Shown here in pieces: positions 22,213 to 24,975 of a DNA stretch of 24,975 nt. The position numbers and the translations under genes were made by a program. A model generated the notes under the pieces. The model did no database searches. It saw nothing but the letters and a program-made list of their open reading frames with translations, and was not told the DNA's origin. The stretch comes from Fusobacterium sp. (GTDB taxonomy: Bacteria > Fusobacteriota > Fusobacteriia > Fusobacteriales > Fusobacteriaceae): contig NZ_JAWDXO010000043.1 of assembly GCF_032477075.1 (NCBI RefSeq), forward strand, positions 1-24,975, in the 5' to 3' direction. Numbering within the stretch: position 1 is the stretch's first letter; each line of letters begins with the position of its first letter.

Positions 22213-24443
22213 ACAGAGAAGATTTTATAGAAGAAAAAGTATTTTATATAGAGGAAGAAGAGGTAAAAGATTCTGAAAAAAAAGAAAAACCACAAGAAGA
22301 TGAAAAGAAAACTTCTCAAGAACCAGATAATAAAAAACCGCAAGAAGATGAAGAAAATAAAAATGAAGAAAAAGAAAAGATACATGATGAAATAAAAGAA
22401 AGAAAAGAGGAACTAAAATCAAAATTAAGAGATGGGTTGAATCAAAATAATAATAAAGAAGAAGAGCGTAATAATAAACTAAAAAACCTTGGAGGGAGGT
22501 TTAACTTTAAAGGTTTTGTAATGTTGCTTTTTATAGTCACATTAATAGCTTCTGCTCCAGCTTTATTATCAACTAACACAAAAACTCCAAGTAATGAAAT
22601 TGGATATAGTGAATTTATAAATCATGTAAAAAATAAAGAAATAATTAAAGTTAATGAAAAAGAAGGATATGTATATGGATATTCGCCAGAAGATGAAAAG
22701 AAAGAAGTAAAATCATATAAAGCGAGAATGATAACTGACAGATTGGGAGACGACCCTGTTTTAGTTAAAACAATAGAAGAAAATAATGCTTCTATAAAAT
22801 CACTTCCACCTCAAGAATTACCATTCCTATTAAATATGCTTGCATCTTGGTTCCCAATGCTTTTATTGATAGGAGTATGGATCTTCATGCTTAACAGAAT
22901 GAATAAAGGAAGTGGAGGAGGACCTCAAATTTTTAATATGGGGAAATCCAAAGCTAAAGATAATGGAGAAGAGATATCTAAAGTAACATTTGATGATGTT
23001 GCAGGTATTCCAGAGGCAAAAGTTGAGTTGGAAGAAGTTGTAAGTTTTTTAAAAGAACCAGAAAAATTTAAGAAAATAGGGGCAAGAATTCCTAAAGGAG
23101 TATTGTTATTAGGAGGACCTGGAACTGGAAAAACTCTTCTAGCTAAAGCAGTAGCTGGAGAAGCTAAAGTGCCATTTTTCAGTATGTCTGGATCGGAATT
23201 TGTAGAAATGTTTGTAGGGGTAGGAGCTTCAAGAGTAAGAGATTTATTTAATAAAGCTAGAAAAAGTGCTCCATGTATAATATTTATAGATGAAATAGAT
23301 GCTGTAGGTAGAAAAAGAGGCTCTGGTCAAGGTGGAGGAAATGATGAAAGAGAGCAAACTCTTAATCAGCTTCTAGTAGAGATGGACGGATTTGGAACTG
23401 ATGAGACTATCATAGTCCTTGCTGCAACTAATAGACCAGAAATCTTGGATAAGGCTTTAATGAGACCAGGAAGATTTGACAGACAGGTAATAGTTGATAA
23501 TCCTGATATCAAAGGAAGAGAAGAAATATTAAAAGTTCATATAAGAGGTAAAAAAATTGCCAAAGATGTAGATTTATCTATAATAGCTAAGAAAACTCCA
23601 GGATTTGTGGGAGCTGACCTTGCAAATATGCTGAATGAGGCTGCAATACTTGCTGCAAGGGAAGGAAGAGAAGAAATAACTATGGCTGATTTGGAAGAAG
23701 CATCTGAAAAAGTAAGTATAGGACCAGAAAGAAAATCTAAAGTTGTAGTAGAAAAAGAGAGAAGAATATCAGCCTATCATGAAGCAGGACATGCTGTTGT
23801 AACTCATTTATTACCTAATACAAATCCAGTTCACAAAGTAACAATAGTTCCAAGAGGAAGAGCTGGAGGTTTTACTATGTCACTTCCTGAAGAAGAAAAA
23901 GGATATTACTTTAAAAGTGAATTTTTGAGTCAGATAAAATATGCCTTAGGTGGAAGAGCAGCTGAGCAGATAGTATTTAATGATATAACTACAGGAGCAA
24001 GTGGAGACATTCAAAGTGTTACAAATATTGTTCATGGAATGGTAAAAGTTTATGGAATGTCAGATAAATTTGGACCAATACTTCTTGATGGAACTAGAGA
24101 AGGAGATTTATTTCAACAAAAATACTATAGTGAAGAAACTGGAAAAGATATAGATGAAGAAATTCTTTCAATAGTGAATACTCAATATCAAGAAACTTTG
24201 AAATTATTAGAGGATAATTTTGATAAACTAGATATTGTAGCAAAAGCTTTGTTAGAAAAAGAAACTCTTAATAGAGAAGAATTTGAAGCGTTAATGAATG
24301 GAAAAACTCTTGCTGAATTAGCTGCAACTAAAAAAGAAGCAGAAGAGATAAAAGCTAATGAAATTATAGAAGAAGAAAAAACAGAAGATATAATTGAAGA
24401 AATAAAAGAAAATAAAGAATTTGATAAAGAAAATCAGGAATAG
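22209..24443 (+). CDS. ftsH: ATP-dependent zinc metalloprotease FtsH with extended N-terminus
   Basis: A 744-residue membrane-anchored AAA+ protease that degrades membrane and regulatory proteins. Membrane helices lie at about 101-120 and 205-228, flanking a periplasmic domain. AAA motifs are Walker A GGPGTGKT at 302-309, Walker B IIFIDEIDA at 357-365 and the SRH arginines in RPGRFDR at 419-425. The zinc site is HEAGH at 524-528 with Asp600 in TTGASGD. The chain is about 100 residues longer than E. coli FtsH. Residues 1-98 are a Lys/Glu-rich low-complexity cytosolic extension with a repeated KPQEDE unit (27-32 and 43-48), and there is a Glu-rich tail. The start is TTG 22209, supported by AGGAGG at 22195-22200 with 8-base spacing, inside the tilS stop. 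No other good start precedes the first membrane helix. Confidence 0.95.
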   Translation: MNREDFIEEKVFYIEEEEVKDSEKKEKPQEDEKKTSQEPDNKKPQEDEENKNEEKEKIHDEIKERKEELKSKLRDGLNQNNNKEEERNNKLKNLGGRFNFKGFVMLLFIVTLIASAPALLSTNTKTPSNEIGYSEFINHVKNKEIIKVNEKEGYVYGYSPEDEKKEVKSYKARMITDRLGDDPVLVKTIEENNASIKSLPPQELPFLLNMLASWFPMLLLIGVWIFMLNRMNKGSGGGPQIFNMGKSKAKDNGEEISKVTFDDVAGIPEAKVELEEVVSFLKEPEKFKKIGARIPKGVLLLGGPGTGKTLLAKAVAGEAKVPFFSMSGSEFVEMFVGVGASRVRDLFNKARKSAPCIIFIDEIDAVGRKRGSGQGGGNDEREQTLNQLLVEMDGFGTDETIIVLAATNRPEILDKALMRPGRFDRQVIVDNPDIKGREEILKVHIRGKKIAKDVDLSIIAKKTPGFVGADLANMLNEAAILAAREGREEITMADLEEASEKVSIGPERKSKVVVEKERRISAYHEAGHAVVTHLLPNTNPVHKVTIVPRGRAGGFTMSLPEEEKGYYFKSEFLSQIKYALGGRAAEQIVFNDITTGASGDIQSVTNIVHGMVKVYGMSDKFGPILLDGTREGDLFQQKYYSEETGKDIDEEILSIVNTQYQETLKLLEDNFDKLDIVAKALLEKETLNREEFEALMNGKTLAELAATKKEAEEIKANEIIEEEKTEDIIEEIKENKEFDKENQE

Positions 24444-24470
24444 AAAAATTTTTTGAAAATAATAAAATTA

Positions 24471-24499
24471 TTTACATTTTATAGATAATATGATATGAT
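24471..24499 (+). promoter_or_regulatory. Promoter of rpsO
   Basis: TTTACA (24471-24476), 17 bases, then TATGAT (24494-24499), with TGA directly before it (extended -10). The start point near 24506 would place the leader hairpin at the very 5' end of the mRNA. Confidence 0.75.
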
Positions 24500-24510
24500 T
24501 ATTTAGTAAA

Positions 24511-24554
24511 TTTGTGCTCAGTTTTACGATTAGCCCCGTATTACTTAGCTCAAA
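24511..24554 (+). promoter_or_regulatory. rpsO leader hairpin, candidate S15 autoregulatory element
   Basis: Bases 24511-24554 fold on themselves as TTTG(T)GCT(C)AGT(TT)TACG, an 8-base loop ATTAGCCC, and CGTA(TT)ACT(T)AGC(T)CAAA. That is five short helices separated by symmetric T-T, C-T and TT/TT mismatches. There is no T-run after it, so it is not a terminator. It lies between the promoter and AGGAGG (24569-24574). S15 represses its own mRNA through leader structures in several phyla; the role here is inference. Confidence 0.65.
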
Positions 24555-24583
24555 TAATATATAATTTTAGGAGGAAATATAAA

Positions 24584-24847
24584 ATGGCTATGAGAAGTAA
24601 AGCAGAAATAGTTAAAGAGTTTGGAAAATTTGAAGGAGATACAGGATCAACTGAAGTACAAATTGCACTTCTTACTGAAAAGATCAATCACCTAACAGAT
24701 CACTTAAGAGTTCACAAAAAAGACTTCCACTCAAGATTAGGATTATTAAAAATGGTAGGTCAAAGAAAAAGATTATTAGCTTACCTAACTAAGAAAGATC
24801 TTGAGGGATACAGAAACTTAATCGCTAGATTAGGAATCAGAAAATAA
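24584..24847 (+). CDS. rpsO: 30S ribosomal protein S15
   Basis: From ATG 24584 (AGGAGG at 24569-24574) this gives an 87-residue S15, the usual length. It binds the 16S rRNA central domain early in 30S assembly and bridges to the 50S subunit. Conserved stretches are KFEGDTGSTEVQIALLTEKINHLTDHLRVHKKDFHSRLGLL and VGQRKRLLAYL, followed by LIARLGIRK at the end. An in-frame upstream non-ATG start near 24512 would add 24 residues unlike S15 and lies inside the leader hairpin, so it is rejected. Codons are richer in CAC, CTT and GGA than the neighbours, as expected for a highly expressed gene. It has its own promoter and terminator. Confidence 0.97.
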   Translation: MAMRSKAEIVKEFGKFEGDTGSTEVQIALLTEKINHLTDHLRVHKKDFHSRLGLLKMVGQRKRLLAYLTKKDLEGYRNLIARLGIRK

Positions 24848-24857
24848 TCAAATAAAG

Positions 24858-24883
24858 AACGAGGATATATCCTCGTTTTTTTT
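24858..24883 (+). terminator. Intrinsic terminator of rpsO
   Basis: AACGAGGA (24858-24865) pairs with TCCTCGTT (24870-24877) around a TATA loop, followed by an eight-base T-run. The remaining 92 bases to the window end show no gene. Confidence 0.93.
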
Positions 24884-24975
24884 ATTTCTTAGGAAATTAT
24901 AATTTGATAAATTTGTTGAAAAAATAAAAAATATTAATTATTTTAGCTTCATATTAGATATATTTAATCGAATAA

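Noticed and set aside
22167..22422. Two Phe-rich open frames on the minus strand opposite the start of ftsH
   Set aside because: They mirror the Lys/Glu-rich low-complexity codons of the FtsH extension and have no ribosome site or family resemblance.
24444..24510. Terminator after ftsH
   Set aside because: Only A/T-rich weak pairings with no GC stem or clean T-run are visible, so read-through into rpsO is possible alongside its own promoter.
24512..24583. Upstream in-frame start for rpsO
   Set aside because: It would add 24 residues unlike S15, lies inside the leader hairpin, and lacks a ribosome site; AGGAGG fits ATG 24584.
1..24975. Mobile elements, CRISPR arrays, tRNA or rRNA genes
   Set aside because: No transposase, integrase, phage or Cas-like protein, no regular direct-repeat array and no cloverleaf or rRNA stretch was seen by eye.

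Overview
The window is AT-rich chromosomal DNA whose gene content points to the genus Fusobacterium, a Gram-negative anaerobe. The strongest markers are a FadA-family adhesin next to the C-terminal end of an outer-membrane beta-barrel protein, strong AGGAGG-type ribosome sites, very A/T-biased codons, and envelope genes of Gram-negative type (creD-like, mltG). A gut-living species is suggested by a 7-alpha-hydroxysteroid dehydrogenase homologue. The species call is inference. I see no tRNA, rRNA, CRISPR array, insertion sequence or prophage; most of the window looks like ordinary core chromosome.

Layout. 1-109 is the tail of a beta-barrel protein, followed by a long palindrome and a fadA-like gene (228-590). 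On the minus strand lie a BusR-like GntR/RCK_C regulator, htpG (with a consensus promoter and a CIRCE operator) and mgtE. On the plus strand, rsmB and a trmR-like methyltransferase form a two-gene RNA-modification unit. A minus-strand N-acyl-D-amino-acid deacylase is divergent from an hdhA-like dehydrogenase, which is followed by dps. azlD and azlC (minus) form a branched-chain amino-acid exporter pair.

From 11080 all genes run on the plus strand. A tightly overlapping trio, creD / DUF2339-like / DUF3999-like, makes a conserved-looking but functionally undefined envelope operon. A DEAD-box helicase with a leader of about 230 nt follows. Next come mltG translationally coupled to a B12-binding radical SAM gene, then tilS coupled to an ftsH with an unusual charged N-terminal extension of about 98 residues. 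The last gene is rpsO, with its own promoter and a 44-nt hairpin leader.

The most interesting items are the creD-DUF2339-DUF3999 operon, the rpsO leader hairpin, the CIRCE-controlled htpG, the possible c-di-AMP-responsive BusR-like regulator, the bile-acid dehydrogenase homologue, the FadA/beta-barrel pair with its palindrome, and the FtsH extension. Promoters and terminators were read by eye. Domain and family names rest on recognised motifs, not on searches.
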